The notes: generated from the sequence alone by a model not told the origin. A stretch of 64,000 nt of DNA from Plasmopara viticola (GCA_001695595.3 MBPM02000049.1:310001-374000); one strand, 5' to 3'; positions 35,531 through 47,471 are shown, numbered from the stretch's first letter. A program made the numbers and translations.

Positions 35531-37539
35531 CGAGATACAAGTATGACTGAGTAAGTATCCACTTAAGTTTAATAAGTGGATCTGCATACGTGTGCGCACT
35601 TGCGAAAAATATAAGCGTAATAACCCCTCACTAGAAAAGACCGCACATTATGAAAGCTTAGGGTACCACTAAGTTGTTAATAGTCCGTAAGTATCTTAAT
35701 TGCGCGCATCTTATCGTAGAGCTCGGCAGACAGCATTACTGATGTTGCGGTCGCTGTTGACCAATTGGCTCGTTAAGCGGCTGTAGCAGACACGGTCGAC
35801 ATTGTCATAACAACATCGCTTCTTCTCGTTCGTGTCCTTACACAACATAGACTTTCAGATCGGACCGAGACCTTTGCTTTGCGCGCTCATCTTGAAGCAG
35901 TTTATCTGGGAGGCTTGGCATCAGGCTATATATGTTTGCGGCAGAATGTCTGCACACCGATGTTTAGACAGAGCAACAAAATATTGCGTCGTGAAAGACG
36001 TGTCGCACAGTGTGTATGCGGATATGCCAAGATGCGGAGCAGCACACCAACACTCGTTTTGTTTGCATAAAACAACGCTGCAAAGGCTTTAATGGGAAAA
36101 GTGCACGTGAATGGGTAAATCAACACTTGCAATCCGTTAGCGCCACCGCAGTGTAGCCCTAGGCTTGATGGAGAATCATCAGCCGAGCGGCTTGCTGATA
36201 TAAGCTCTCGTAAGCAAGTCAGAGGACCTAGTGCTTAGTGTCTAAGGACGCGTATTCTAAATGTAAACGTACCCCGTATTTTATGCAAGCTTACTTATGT
36301 CGTGTTATGCAGGTGACCGCAAGAACGCTGGCGCTGGGTCGTAAGCAAAAACATTCTCTTCCCATTTAAATCTGATTTTGGGTACGGAGTGCCACAAAGA
36401 CTGTTCCGTGGAGCTTGAGTCGAGGGTATTGCTCGTGGAATGCAACTATGCACTTGAGACTCAAGATATCGTTGGGCAAAATTTAGAAGTCGTGGAGTTG
36501 CACCAACTAGTGCATGTCTTGGCAAAGACAGTCGAGTTTGCCGGCGTTACGCTTCGCCAGATTTTGGGCTGTGTCCGTGACGCCGATTGTCATGTCAAAT
36601 TTAAAAAAACATTTAGAGCGTTACATGAGGCTTTTTTATTGTGCTTTTTACTTGATATCTTACCACCACGTGAAATGTATCCTTGCAAGGTAATGTTGCT
36701 ACAAAATCTTCCGTTCGAGCTTTGGTCATCTGAGGCTACACTTTGGCAAGATTGCTTTGTAATCGTAATCAATTCTGATTGTAGTGCTCAGTGTCTTTAC
36801 CTTGATTATGCTTTCAACTGATAAAGCTAGTGGCGTTGGGGTCACGAGCAAAGCTCAAATTGAGATTCCTGGTGACCATGATGCAATGCTAATGGGAGCA
36901 TGGTAATGGGGACCATTACTGAAGGTCATACTGTCCACGAGGAATCTTTAATTTGTATCCAACGCATATAAGGACTTTGTGATCCTCAGATGTTTTAGAA
37001 CCATCGATTTAAGCCGCAAACACCGAGCTTTTTATTCAGACTCCAAACAGGCACGATAGTCTGCTTAGAAATTTATTCCGCGGAAGCAATAGTCTGAATC
37101 TTAAGCTGCATTTGCACCATAAGGGAATTAGTTGAAGCCGGCGTTTGTGTGGTAAAGATCTTTCCGGTATTTAAAGAAGCCCCCAGGCAGCTCGTCGAGC
37201 ATGCACTTACATTTTTCCGTGTATCAAGAGCAAAGCGAGTTTTGTACCGCTGTGATAGGACCTCGCGCTTTTGCGCCTCAATGAGGATATCGGCAATAAG
37301 CTATTGCTCATCAGTCAAAACCGCTTAATTGAAGAATGAACACAGAGTACGAAAATTGCGCAGTGAGAAAGCAGATCACTTGCAAGCTCGCGGAGCGCAA
37401 CGCATGGGCTTACAAGTGTATGGCGCAAGTAAGCGCGGTGTTTGCAAAGTGCCTTCTTTGGACAACTTGAGTTGATGATACGAGCTGCAGACACGCAATA
37501 TGGGCGCAATTTTGTAGGTATGGACACTCGCCCTCTCCC

Positions 37540-37870
37540 GCTCTAATACCATGTAATGTAATGTATTACGTTATCGCGTTGCCAAGTTATGCACGTGCTA
37601 GGCTCAGTCTGGCTAGTCCACGGCATAGAGTGGTGTCCACATACGTCGAGTCTCGTTCGGCGGGCAGTGCAGCCAGCACCGAGGTCGTGAGGGTCTTCCA
37701 TTATTTTGTTTATCTCTGACTTGGTGAGAGCCCAGGTGGCGCCCGGTGCTGGGGACCGTCGCGTCGAGGGTGAGACTCGTTAGAGACCTGCAGATGCCCG
37801 AGAGCACCTGCCCGAAGCGCGCGAGCATTTAGCCCCCGCGCTTGGAAGGAGGGCGTCAGCTCTAATACCA
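37540..37870 (-). repeat. GC-rich block bounded by direct repeats resembling a retrotransposon primer-binding site
   Basis: GCTCTAATACCA occurs at 37540-37551 and again at 37859-37870. On the minus strand it is TGGTATTAGAGC, one base away from the initiator-tRNA-Met primer-binding site TGGTATCAGAGC used by many Ty1/copia elements. The roughly 300 bp between the repeats are markedly GC-rich in an AT-rich desert and include a 71-codon minus-strand frame (37613-37828) without recognisable domain. This may be the remains of a copia leader, but the identity is unproven. Confidence 0.35.
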
Positions 37871-38636
37871 ATGTTGGCAAATTGTATTCTACCATTATGC
37901 TCGGATCTTGTTGGCTCTGAACTAAGGGTGACCGACAAGTGTGTGCTCTGCGAGCGATCACATCGTCATCCGACGTCAAAGCGTTGCTACGTTCGGTATT
38001 TGAGCACTGCAAATTTGGCTTGTGGTCTTAAATGTGACCGACAAGGCTTGCGAATGTTCAAGAGTCTGTAGCATTAAGTTTGTAGTTTTTTTCATCGACA
38101 TAATAACTATTGTCATGCAAACGTAACTCGAAAATTACACAACAACTTTTGTTTATTTTGTCCAAGTCTATACTGCTAGGTAAATAACAGCAGCTTGAAC
38201 CTAAAATTACATCGCACAACACAAAAACTCTTGCGGTATCTACACAACAGCCCAAGCCACTCTGCTCACAATTCCTTTCTTTCGAAGTTCTTTTCTTCTT
38301 TGCTCTAGATATCGCGCAAGTACCAATCTGTCCTGCCAGAAAATTGAACCAAATGCAAGCATCGCCTCGACGTAATCTTCGAACAAGCTTCATCGACTTG
38401 TAGCAGAATTGACTTTAAAAGCGTCCATACTTTAGCTCTAAATTACTATCCACCGTCATCGCTGCGAGGATCCTTTGCTTCACTTTCCATTGGTTTATTA
38501 TTGACATCCTTTAACCAGCACCTTCACTGATCCAGAAAAGTCGATGTTGTTCCCAAAGCTGCTGCTCAAATTGCTCTGCAGAAGGTGCTGGACGCTCATC
38601 TACGAAAAATAAATACAACAATACAACATAGAACAT

Positions 38637-40327
38637 TCATAAAGTGCTCGTGCCATCTGCGATAAAAAATCGTCTCGTACCGTCGTTGACGCTAAGGCGA
38701 CCAGACAGGCTTGATGAGCACGCTGAGTAGTGCGGGCTTTCGCATGGCTGTGCATGACGTTGGTCAGTCGGATGAGCGTCATCTGAAAAAACCATCCGCC
38801 CGTTTTCGTCCTCCGAGTGCCCCAAGCTAGAGATGCTGGATCTAGAGCTGCGCGGACGGCGTGGACGTGCGTAGCAAGCACCCGTTTGAGTATATATAAC
38901 GCCAGGACAATAGCTATCGTCATCATAGCCATGTTCGTAATGAGGAAAGTGATCTTGGCACTGACGTGTAGCCATCGTCATAGAGTAACCACTGCTTTGA
39001 AAAATGTCGGTTGGAATATCCGTCTGACGCTCGTCTATCTGTTCGCCACTACGTTCCCCGAACAGCCTGGTCTCATGCAGCAGTGGCCCGCGTGATATAC
39101 TTCGAGGGCCCACGCGAGCCATACTTGGCACCAAATATTTCGTTCGCTCCTTTAATCGGTGAATGTCTTTCAGAACTCCACACATTCCAGACCTCATATG
39201 ATCCATTTCCTCGTGTATTCGCTCTGCTTCATTATCTTGTACTTCACGAACGCACGCCATTTGTTGCGACACAAGATCCCCGAGATCTTGTCGGAAATAC
39301 TGGTTCTCCTGCACTAGCGCCTGCTTCAGCTGATACATTTCAGCGTGTAATTCGTCCAACTGTGCAAGCGCCAAATTAATTCGCTCGGTAGTCTCGAGGT
39401 GCGTAAGTCCAGCCGTGCTCGGTGCTGATGCAACCGAGCCGTCATGACTCACCTGTGCTCTGTACTCACACAGCTCGTCCTTAAGCAACTTGATCTGTTG
39501 TCTTTTCTCATCCATCGTCACGTCGTTTCCGTCAAAAGTTTCCGGCTCTTGATTCGCGCTATCTGCCAAATCTCCAAGTCTTGCCACCAATTTATTCATC
39601 TCCTGCGTACACTCGTGTCGAAAGGCCTCTAGCTGCGCAACTGTAAATTCACGACAGCGCTTCAGCATATCCACCTGTGCCGAGCAGTTAGAAAGCTGTG
39701 ACAATGACTCTTGGATCAAAGCTGCATTCTTCGACGAGCTCTCTCGATAATCTGCCTGTAATGCTGCAAGCTCATTGGCTACGGCGTTCAATGCGCCAAG
39801 TCCCAGCATCAACTGTTGTGTCTCCTCTTTCCGCAAGTAGAATTTGCGCTTAAGTGCCGCTACACTGAGCTGCAACTGCTCGTTTCGGTGCCCAATGTCC
39901 GCGATCTCCTTAGAGATGTCTCGATCAGGCACATCGCCGCCTGCTTTGTCCTCGACGTTTCCTTCGACCTCTTCAGAAGGTTTTTCGATCCTTTTCTCCT
40001 CTTTTGACCACCGCTTTTGCGCTAAATAGATATAAATCCGTAAAAACGTGAGAAATAGCGCAAATAAAAAAACATTAGATAGCGCTGCGGCTATCGCGCT
40101 GCAGCATTGACTAGCATGGTGTCAATGTTCTCCGTACCGAAAGCAGTGTTTGCTGGAGAAGAGGCAGGTGTTCCGCTTGGTCGCGCTGTTTCCGTCTTCT
40201 TCTTGTGCTGTGTCTCCAACTCGCCTGTGGTAGCCACACGCAGCCGCTTGTTAGTGTCCCGCATAACCCGCTGTTGTGTAACGCCGCTGCTGGCCGAAGC
40301 GATTTTGTTCTGTGAGCGCTGCTTCAT
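38637..40327 (-). CDS. Coiled-coil protein with Ser-rich C-terminus
   Basis: Two exons on the minus strand, 40327-40138 and 40021-38637, joined across a 116-bp intron (GTACGG..TTAG), give 524 residues. The first exon supplies a basic, Ser/Thr-rich head (MKQRSQNK..). The second starts with a charged helix (KRWSKEEKRIEKPSEEVEG). Coiled-coil sequence with several breaks then runs from about residue 105 to 335. The last 180 residues are disordered, rich in Ser, Arg and Tyr (RPRRPRSSRSSISS). No catalytic or membrane motif is seen and no family was recognised. The start at 40327 is the first ATG after an upstream in-frame stop. The intron boundary fits phase but is longer than the other introns, so the N-terminal exon is less certain than the rest. 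Confidence 0.72.
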
Positions 40328-40465
40328 CCTGTATGTCGCGCCAGCGGCTTTGTTCGCGCTCACGGCGGCGTCTAAAGAGTTTCTGAGAATCTGTGTTTGA
40401 TTGGCCCTTCTTCAAATAGTGGCAGAAAACCGGTTTATACTGACTTACAACAGAGTGTTTGCGGT
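40328..40465. promoter_or_regulatory. Bidirectional promoter between a coiled-coil gene and the Trm732-like gene
   Basis: 138 bp lie between two start codons that face apart. The interval has no TATA box or clear initiator. The shortness itself shows that core promoter elements of both genes must overlap or lie within leaders. Confidence 0.45.
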
Positions 40466-43400
40466 ATGACCACCCATTCCGCAATGGTGCGCAAGAAAAG
40501 GAAAGGTGTAATCAAGGAGAAACATGCGACGAGTGCCGTAATTCCTAGTGGCGTGGACTTGCACCAAGAATTAAAAGTAGTGCCTGTGAACGTGGCACTA
40601 CCTGCTTCATTTAGCCATGACGACTTGATTGCGTGGTACGAGGCACTATGCGCGGCTCAAGGCAGCCTGTACGAGCAACTGAAGATACTGCAGCTATTTC
40701 GGGCTCAGTGTAGAGTGTTGGTAGCACTCGAAGAATCAGATTACCACATCATAGCAGCTTCAATTTGGCGGCTGGTATTTCGACTTAGCGTGGCGCCATC
40801 CGCACGGCCGTTGCGCAAGAATTTGGGACTGATCCTTGACGTCCTTACGCAGAGTAAAGAATCTGAGCTCAATGAGCTGCAGATTGTAGCGGCTCAGGAG
40901 TTGAGAGCGTATTTAGGTGCACTATGGACGGAATTGGATGGTCCGAATCAGACGCCTGAAGCACGCGTTGGGTTGCTTGATTGCATGCTGCACTTAGTTG
41001 AGTCTCCATTTGTGGCTCGCATTCTGGTAGAAAATCCTTCGGCGAAAACAAGCTTTGGAGATGCGGAACATCTGCTTCGATTTGTGACATGCTGCGCTAA
41101 TCAGCTGGAAGCTCTAGGAGCGCCCATTAGGGCCTTTCATGAAACGAGTATTAAAAATGAAGGAAAAAAGGTGACTTATAAGGACGATGAAGCTGCAGCG
41201 GCATCAACAAACGTTGTTTTGGTTGCGTCTGATCGTTGTAGTTACGCTTTGAAGAGTGTAATTATATTGGCAACGATGAAAGAGGTGCTGGACTGTCGAT
41301 TAAACCAGTGCGATAGAACTTGCGTTGACGGGTTGACAGTCGCTTTTTCTCGCATTCTAGAGAACTGCGTGCTGTTGCTGCAAACAAGTGTAGTGCATAA
41401 AGATCTGCTTACACAAGCAGGATTGGCGTTTTGTTTGGTACTTCGAGTGTTGCTCCAGCTGTCGGCAAGCTCTTCAAGTGAAGTGACTAAGCTGTTGGTA
41501 CAGACGGTGCATCCAGAGCTCAGTATTATTCACTGTGATGCGTGCAATGATGTGCAGCTGCGAGCTTACTTAAAGGTGGATAATACAAGGTTTAGTGGCC
41601 TGTCGCGACTAGCTTTGTACCGCGGTTTACTGAACAGCCTTACGAATGATGATCTGATTCGATCGGCTAGAGCGTTGGGACTTAATGAGTTGAATCAAAG
41701 TCTGTTAGACGCAATTTTTATGGAAGTAAAGCATTTTTGTGACCAGGAATTGTACAATACGCGGTTATTTGCCTTTCAAGTAGTTGAGGCGTTTCTTCGT
41801 CGAGCTGCGATGATTTTGCAGCAGCAACAAAAAGAGCTGAAAAGATGTGGGCAACAGTGTCCGTTATTGGCAGTTGAGACGTTAACGAACTTGACGACTG
41901 CTGTGTTGCTGAATTGGGAGCACCCGTCGAAGAAAGTGAACCAATTTATGGCTTTGGTTTTTGAGCACATGGTGAATTACTTTATTTTATGTGGTAAATT
42001 TAAAGACTGGAATGACGCTATATTGCCGCGATTGGTTGAACTTCCACCTACGAGCCGAGCAAAGTACGGATCGTTGACAATTTTAGTGGGACAAACTGGA
42101 GCCCGGCCGGTGCTTCAAGCGAGCCCAAAGCTACTGTCATCTTTACTCTTTGCGGTGGGTCAAAAGGATTATGCAGCCCCGGCAGCTGCAAATTTGTTTG
42201 CGCAAATTCTTGACGATCTTAGCCAAAGTGACGACAATATAAATGGTGTAAAAAAGCTGACGTCAACTGACGAGTGTGTGACTGCATGGCGTCAACTCTG
42301 GCTTCCAGATGTAATGCAAGTGATTTTATCACCTGATGCGAATCTTCGATCACGTGTGGCGATGTATGTGATACCTTTACTGCTGAAAAAGGATCCGGAC
42401 TGCGTACCCGTGCTGATCCAGCGTCTGCAATTGAAAGGTACGGAAGGTAATGCGGAAGAACACGATGCCGACGTTGCTTTGTGGGCTGAGCTAGAGGTAC
42501 TTAAGTTTGCACGCAAAAAAATTGCACCTGAAAAGCTCGTTGGCGTGTCCATGAAGGCGATTGAGTGCGGTCTTTGTCACGCAAATGGAGAAACACGAAC
42601 TTCAGCATTTGATGCGTTGTGTGCGTCGCTGAAGTCGACAAGCATGCCTCCAGACGATGAGTTACGATTGGTGAAGATTTACCTTGTAGTGAATGGGAAA
42701 GAGATTGACCCTTCTTGCCGCATGAATACACTGCTGGGTCTGAAGACCGTTTTAATTCGTATAAAGGAGACGATACGCCTTGCCACTAAGAATGCAGATA
42801 ATCCGATATCCCAATTTGTGCCTTCGTTCGTCCGTGATGAATTTGCTGCTGCAGTATCGTTTAAGCGCTGGATTGAACTATTTGTTGTCACGTCTGTGTA
42901 TCCCGGTGCACTTCCTCAGCGTTTGAAATTAGGGCTGGAGGTGCTGCTGCTGTACGTCCAGCTCTTCGGTCTCAATTATCATGAAAATAAGCAATCTTCA
43001 CGGAATCTTTTGTGCTCAAAACAAATGGTGACGGCACTTTTGAACATGTTAATGAGTGCGTGGGACTCCATTCGATCTTTGGCCTACACAATTCTTGATT
43101 TGTATCCGGAAAAACTCCCTGGATACTCAACGCGCACAGAACTTAGTGCTCTCATCGATTGGGCTGTTGGACTTTGTGGCAGTCCTCGTCAGCGTGAAAG
43201 CGATGCTGGTGCTATGTTCATTCGTCTGCTTTTTCAGAAGTGTAGTGCAGCAATTCAGCGCTTCAAATTGACATTTCAGAACTCATCGGAGCTTGAAGAC
43301 GGCGCTACGGAAACTCTCAGTGACAACCCTGATGTGGCTTTCGTTCTACAATTGACGCACGTCATTGTTTCGCGCATCAAAGCATTTAGTCTAGCAGACA

Positions 43401-46400
43401 TTCGTCATGGCGAGTCGCCGCTTGTGCATGGCTTCTTGCTGTCGCTTCGTTACGTACTAGATAGTGTTGCTTATGATCGACTTTCTAAGAATGAAGCTGC
43501 AGACTGGCCGAGGGCGTTGACACAAGTATTTACCGTCATCCATCAGTCCATGCGTGCGTCCCTTGCTGTGGTCGGCGATGCAAATTCAGGCATCGGCGAC
43601 GAAGAGCTGTCGGCTTCATTTGCTAGCGTTTTGGGCGAGGTAAGTGCGGTGGCGAAAACGTCCAATTCTGCTTTACGAATTGACTGCCGTGGCCACTTGA
43701 TCGTTGAATATGATAATTGCAGTCTTGACAGAGAAAACGAGGATGGTTATGCGGAGCAGCGTTCCGTGGTAGGTAGTTGGCTAGCTGCTCGTGAATGTGG
43801 TGCGATTCTCGAGTTGCTAATGCGGCGCGTACCGCTTCCCAGCCCAAACTCAGCCCCGGATACCATCTCATTTTTCACCGTTGAGATGGCGCAACTTGGA
43901 GGTGAGACGTTGTTAAATTCGCTTTTTGAGCTCAAGCACAAGGGTGCCGTTGCTATGGCGTACCAGGCATTTGAGGGTGTCTGTCGCGCATTTTTAGCCA
44001 ATAGTGAGCAAAATCCGGTACTTGGCGACCTGCCTCCACGTTGGGCTGATCGGTTGCTGAAGCGTTTAGAACGCTCAGAACAGCACTTTATCTTACGTCG
44101 CAGTTCCGGGTTTGCGTTTTGTTTTTTAGCGATTCTTCGTGCGGAGCCGCGCAATTCTGCTGCTGTGATCCTGCCAAAGGTGATGTTGACGCTGCTGCGT
44201 CTTGCAGGCCAAGACACGGACGCTGCAGAAAAGAGGAACATACAGCTAGAGCATCACCTAATGTGGCGTGCTCGAGTGCACGCATTAAATATTCTTAGAC
44301 TCATTTGCCAAGATGCTGTTCTTGCAGAAGATGTGGCTCGTTATGTCGTGGATATGTTCGAATTGGCCGTGCGGGGATTCGACTGTGGGTCTTGGGCTGT
44401 CCGCAATTCGTCCATGATGCTGTTTGCGGCGGCTACACAGCGTGCAATCGGAGACAAGCGCATTGCGGATGGCGGAAGATTACAACAGGTTTCTTGTGAC
44501 GACGTTTTTTCGCGCTTTCAGCATCTACGTGGTTTTCTAGCTCGTGAGCTGACCAGGTTATTGGCTAATGACAGCAAGCTTAGTAACGCACTTGATGGAA
44601 TAGCCCCCCCTGGATTGTATCCATTGCTCTTGTTCTTAAGCCGCTTGCGACCTGGTGACGCTGATAATCAGCGTGTAGCAGGAGCAAGTCATCTGTCCTG
44701 TGATGGCGATAGTGAATTGGCAAGCTTCGTTCCTCTCGTGCTGCAGTGCGCATCGCAGCCGACCATGGCAATTCGACACATGGCTGCGAAGGTGGTGGCA
44801 TCCATCGTGAGTGAACGAAACGCTGCATCCGTTTTATCAACACTTTGTTCAGAGCTTCCTCAAGGTGTGTGCAGTATAAGAAAACAATTTGCTTTCAAGT
44901 CGAATAACTATGTTCACGGAGTTTTGACTCAAATTCGTCACCTTGTTTCGAAATACTTGGGTTTTAAAGGCGCGCAATCCACGATTTATTTTAAAAACGC
45001 CCAAGCTGAGGTTTTTAAAACTGCAGTGTCCAAGCTTCTTTCAAGTACTATGTGGCTGTGGGTAGGTTCAGCTGCTGATCAAATTAACCCATTTATACGA
45101 GCCGAATTAATCGCAACCATGGACATGATTATGCGATTTTATGGCGGGGATGTTTCTGGCGCACTTAAATTGTTAGCTTCAGAAGCGATGAAAGAAGTGT
45201 TTATCCAGACGACCGAAATAGTCCAAGCAGAAGTCGAGCGACAATTGTTGCAGCGGTGTGACATGAGTTGGGATGCTGCAGTACTACTTTCAACTCGTCC
45301 AGGCATATATGTCTTGGATCGTGCAATGGTAAAGATGTGGTTTAGTTTGTGGACTGACTTCGTTAGTAACCAGTCATGGACCGTTTTGAAAAAGATGATT
45401 ACGTCAAATGTGCTCCAAATCCGAAAAAAAGCAACTAAACAGGTCGCAAACAAATTAATTCTTGCAAACGTTACGACGGATGCTGTCGCTGAGCTGAAAA
45501 CCCTTTTAAACAATCAACTTTTGACGGAAACTCACCCAATAGTACGAGCCCACCAGTTGCAGTTCCTTGCGCGCTTTGAGCTTCAGCAAAAGGTTGTTGA
45601 TGCGCCAGCTCAACGAGCGCAACTGCAGACGCAGCTTGTGCGTACTCTGAGTACCTCTGCAGATCCTCACGTTCTAGCGCCTGCATTGAAGCTGCTGGCT
45701 TTTTTTACTTCCCACCTGCTAAGCTCTCGCGTTGTTACCGAACACGAAGCGTTGTTTCGATCTCTTTGCCAGGAAATTGAGCTACGTTCGGACGAAAATC
45801 AGCCTCTCATACTTCGCCAAGCTGCTGCTTCAGCGCTCCACCACAGTCGATTCCTTTTACTTATCAAAAAGCAGGACACCATTAATGACGTAGCTCTGGC
45901 TGGCTGGATGAGCGCAATACGATTGCTTCAAGATGACAGCGTGCATGTGAGAGCTAATGCACGTCAGGCTGTGTTGGACGCTCTTGCTGAGGACATTAAA
46001 GACCCCAAAACAGCAAATTTTTATTCAAGAGCTTCGTTGTCAGACGCTACGGTTCTACCCCTTGCAGTGGAATTTATTGCTGCATCTTTTGATACGGAAG
46101 ATGGAATCCAATCCTTGTCAAAGGTGTTGATTCAGCTCATTGACGCACCTAGCGTTCTCACTGCGTATTTCGGAGCCGCTGGTGCCAAGGCACAAGACTG
46201 GGACAATCTGTACCGCCAAATTTTTGAGACGGAAAGTAGCAACTTTTTTGCTGAGCGTGACACTCTCGTGCAGAATCTTGTGCACGCTTTATTTGTTCGC
46301 ACTTTTCATGATAATGCGTCGATGCGTCGTTTGCGCTATCAAATTCTGACAGATGTAGTTAGGGCACTTACAATTTTGAACCAGGAAGCTCACACGGGCA

Positions 46401-46717
46401 ACGAATGGTTGGGAGGTATCACGTATCACTCGGACGTATTTGGTCCGCTCTTTGGACTTCTTACGGCCGCTGTAGCAATTACGACTTCTTCGTTGTGTCC
46501 GATCTCGGTCAAGCTCCAGTCGCTTGCTGGTCGAGTTTGTGAGCTCGCTCATGAAGCCTATACCATGTTCAGCAAGGATGAGGCAACGCATCCACTTGTG
46601 ATTCGAGCGCTTGAATTATTGGCTTGCAGTGCAACCAGCTCTACACATACCAGCAATGATCCGGTGAGAGAGCTGCTGTATTTGACGCCGTATTGGGCAG
46701 CCTTGACGGAGTCGTAG
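40466..46717 (+). CDS. THADA/Trm732-family (DUF2428) HEAT-like protein
   Basis: One uninterrupted exon of 2083 residues from ATG 40466 (a second ATG, giving MVRKKRKG, is six codons on). The whole chain is helical repeat in character. The identifying region is about residues 1205-1340: RRSSGFAFCFLAILRAEP, then WRARVHALNILRLICQD, then GFDCGSWAVRNSSMMLFAAATQR. This is the DUF2428 signature of yeast Trm732 and human THADA. In yeast Trm732 partners the methyltransferase Trm7 to 2'-O-methylate position 32 of the tRNA anticodon loop, and the same role is expected here in the cytoplasm. The length is similar to THADA (about 1950 residues) and longer than the yeast protein. The lysine/arginine-rich N-terminus is unusual. 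The absence of introns over 6.2 kb is typical of oomycete genes. Confidence 0.87.
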   Translation: MTTHSAMVRKKRKGVIKEKHATSAVIPSGVDLHQELKVVPVNVALPASFSHDDLIAWYEALCAAQGSLYEQLKILQLFRAQCRVLVALEESDYHIIAASIWRLVFRLSVAPSARPLRKNLGLILDVLTQSKESELNELQIVAAQELRAYLGALWTELDGPNQTPEARVGLLDCMLHLVESPFVARILVENPSAKTSFGDAEHLLRFVTCCANQLEALGAPIRAFHETSIKNEGKKVTYKDDEAAAASTNVVLVASDRCSYALKSVIILATMKEVLDCRLNQCDRTCVDGLTVAFSRILENCVLLLQTSVVHKDLLTQAGLAFCLVLRVLLQLSASSSSEVTKLLVQTVHPELSIIHCDACNDVQLRAYLKVDNTRFSGLSRLALYRGLLNSLTNDDLIRSARALGLNELNQSLLDAIFMEVKHFCDQELYNTRLFAFQVVEAFLRRAAMILQQQQKELKRCGQQCPLLAVETLTNLTTAVLLNWEHPSKKVNQFMALVFEHMVNYFILCGKFKDWNDAILPRLVELPPTSRAKYGSLTILVGQTGARPVLQASPKLLSSLLFAVGQKDYAAPAAANLFAQILDDLSQSDDNINGVKKLTSTDECVTAWRQLWLPDVMQVILSPDANLRSRVAMYVIPLLLKKDPDCVPVLIQRLQLKGTEGNAEEHDADVALWAELEVLKFARKKIAPEKLVGVSMKAIECGLCHANGETRTSAFDALCASLKSTSMPPDDELRLVKIYLVVNGKEIDPSCRMNTLLGLKTVLIRIKETIRLATKNADNPISQFVPSFVRDEFAAAVSFKRWIELFVVTSVYPGALPQRLKLGLEVLLLYVQLFGLNYHENKQSSRNLLCSKQMVTALLNMLMSAWDSIRSLAYTILDLYPEKLPGYSTRTELSALIDWAVGLCGSPRQRESDAGAMFIRLLFQKCSAAIQRFKLTFQNSSELEDGATETLSDNPDVAFVLQLTHVIVSRIKAFSLADIRHGESPLVHGFLLSLRYVLDSVAYDRLSKNEAADWPRALTQVFTVIHQSMRASLAVVGDANSGIGDEELSASFASVLGEVSAVAKTSNSALRIDCRGHLIVEYDNCSLDRENEDGYAEQRSVVGSWLAARECGAILELLMRRVPLPSPNSAPDTISFFTVEMAQLGGETLLNSLFELKHKGAVAMAYQAFEGVCRAFLANSEQNPVLGDLPPRWADRLLKRLERSEQHFILRRSSGFAFCFLAILRAEPRNSAAVILPKVMLTLLRLAGQDTDAAEKRNIQLEHHLMWRARVHALNILRLICQDAVLAEDVARYVVDMFELAVRGFDCGSWAVRNSSMMLFAAATQRAIGDKRIADGGRLQQVSCDDVFSRFQHLRGFLARELTRLLANDSKLSNALDGIAPPGLYPLLLFLSRLRPGDADNQRVAGASHLSCDGDSELASFVPLVLQCASQPTMAIRHMAAKVVASIVSERNAASVLSTLCSELPQGVCSIRKQFAFKSNNYVHGVLTQIRHLVSKYLGFKGAQSTIYFKNAQAEVFKTAVSKLLSSTMWLWVGSAADQINPFIRAELIATMDMIMRFYGGDVSGALKLLASEAMKEVFIQTTEIVQAEVERQLLQRCDMSWDAAVLLSTRPGIYVLDRAMVKMWFSLWTDFVSNQSWTVLKKMITSNVLQIRKKATKQVANKLILANVTTDAVAELKTLLNNQLLTETHPIVRAHQLQFLARFELQQKVVDAPAQRAQLQTQLVRTLSTSADPHVLAPALKLLAFFTSHLLSSRVVTEHEALFRSLCQEIELRSDENQPLILRQAAASALHHSRFLLLIKKQDTINDVALAGWMSAIRLLQDDSVHVRANARQAVLDALAEDIKDPKTANFYSRASLSDATVLPLAVEFIAASFDTEDGIQSLSKVLIQLIDAPSVLTAYFGAAGAKAQDWDNLYRQIFETESSNFFAERDTLVQNLVHALFVRTFHDNASMRRLRYQILTDVVRALTILNQEAHTGNEWLGGITYHSDVFGPLFGLLTAAVAITTSSLCPISVKLQSLAGRVCELAHEAYTMFSKDEATHPLVIRALELLACSATSSTHTSNDPVRELLYLTPYWAALTES

Positions 46718-47471
46718 AGCATCTGAAGACTGGACGTACCAGCCAGAGGGGGCGTCAAAAGTACCTTTGGCACAATAGATGTGGTAGGGAGTGGACCTAC
46801 TGGACGTATCAATTTTTGCGGTTAGCGCGACACAAGCTTGATTAAGTATATTCAGCTGCCGATCCTCGCGATTATTTATATATTCGATACCAAGCGAAAT
46901 AAGAGTAGCTGCTTCTCTTGATCTAACCCTTGCTAGTCATCGATATGAAATTATGTTAGTCGACAATGAAAATGAATTTTACTACTTCAGCACCGATTAT
47001 TATTCATACAGACAACAAGGTACGAAGTCAGATACGACGGACACAACTGCAACAAGGTTTCGAATCATTCGCCCGGCTATACATAACAGCCGTTAAAATG
47101 GTGACAACAGTCCACAAAAATCGCATTCACTGACCGTGTACGGCCAGCTTTCAGCACAGGTTCTCCGCCATGTAAATTGGTTCAAGCTTACACCGACCCT
47201 TCACTGCTTGCGACAGTGTCAAATTCTCTACCCTTACGGAAATCGCATCAGGACAAAACAGGTAGCACGAGTTTGCTGTTAAATGTCGTACAGATTCTGA
47301 CATCCTACGAAGTTCCAATTAGAATTGAAATCCTTACTCAATTTCAACCATGATACAAAAATTCGCAAGCTCTTTTGTCTTAACATCGAAGCCTTTTGCA
47401 TTCCAAAGTTGGATACCATACTCACACGTCACATATCCGCGTACACCACACAACAATTGCAAAGGCAACCT
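46718..47471. other. Intergenic
   Basis: About 750 bp, AT-rich, with no gene recognised. The left part is the 3' flank of the Trm732-like gene and the right part the promoter of the coiled-coil gene that follows. Confidence 0.5.

Larger units (their letters stand above)
27073..38636. other. Repeat-rich intergenic desert
   Basis: 11.6 kb without an intact gene. Recognised remains are listed separately: a possible gypsy fragment at 27556-27816, a coding-like fragment at about 31021-31165 (minus), a gypsy pol relic at 34128-35530, and a GC-rich block at 37540-37870. The longest other frame, 36378-36821 (plus, 147 codons), begins at a TTG and matches nothing I recognise. Poly-G occurs at 32447-32457. 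The sequence is AT-rich and looks like heavily mutated old transposon DNA. Confidence 0.6.

Noticed and set aside
36378..36821. 147-codon plus-strand frame in the desert
   Set aside because: It begins at TTG, has no recognised domain, and the surrounding DNA is transposon-like. A faint helicase-like string was not convincing.
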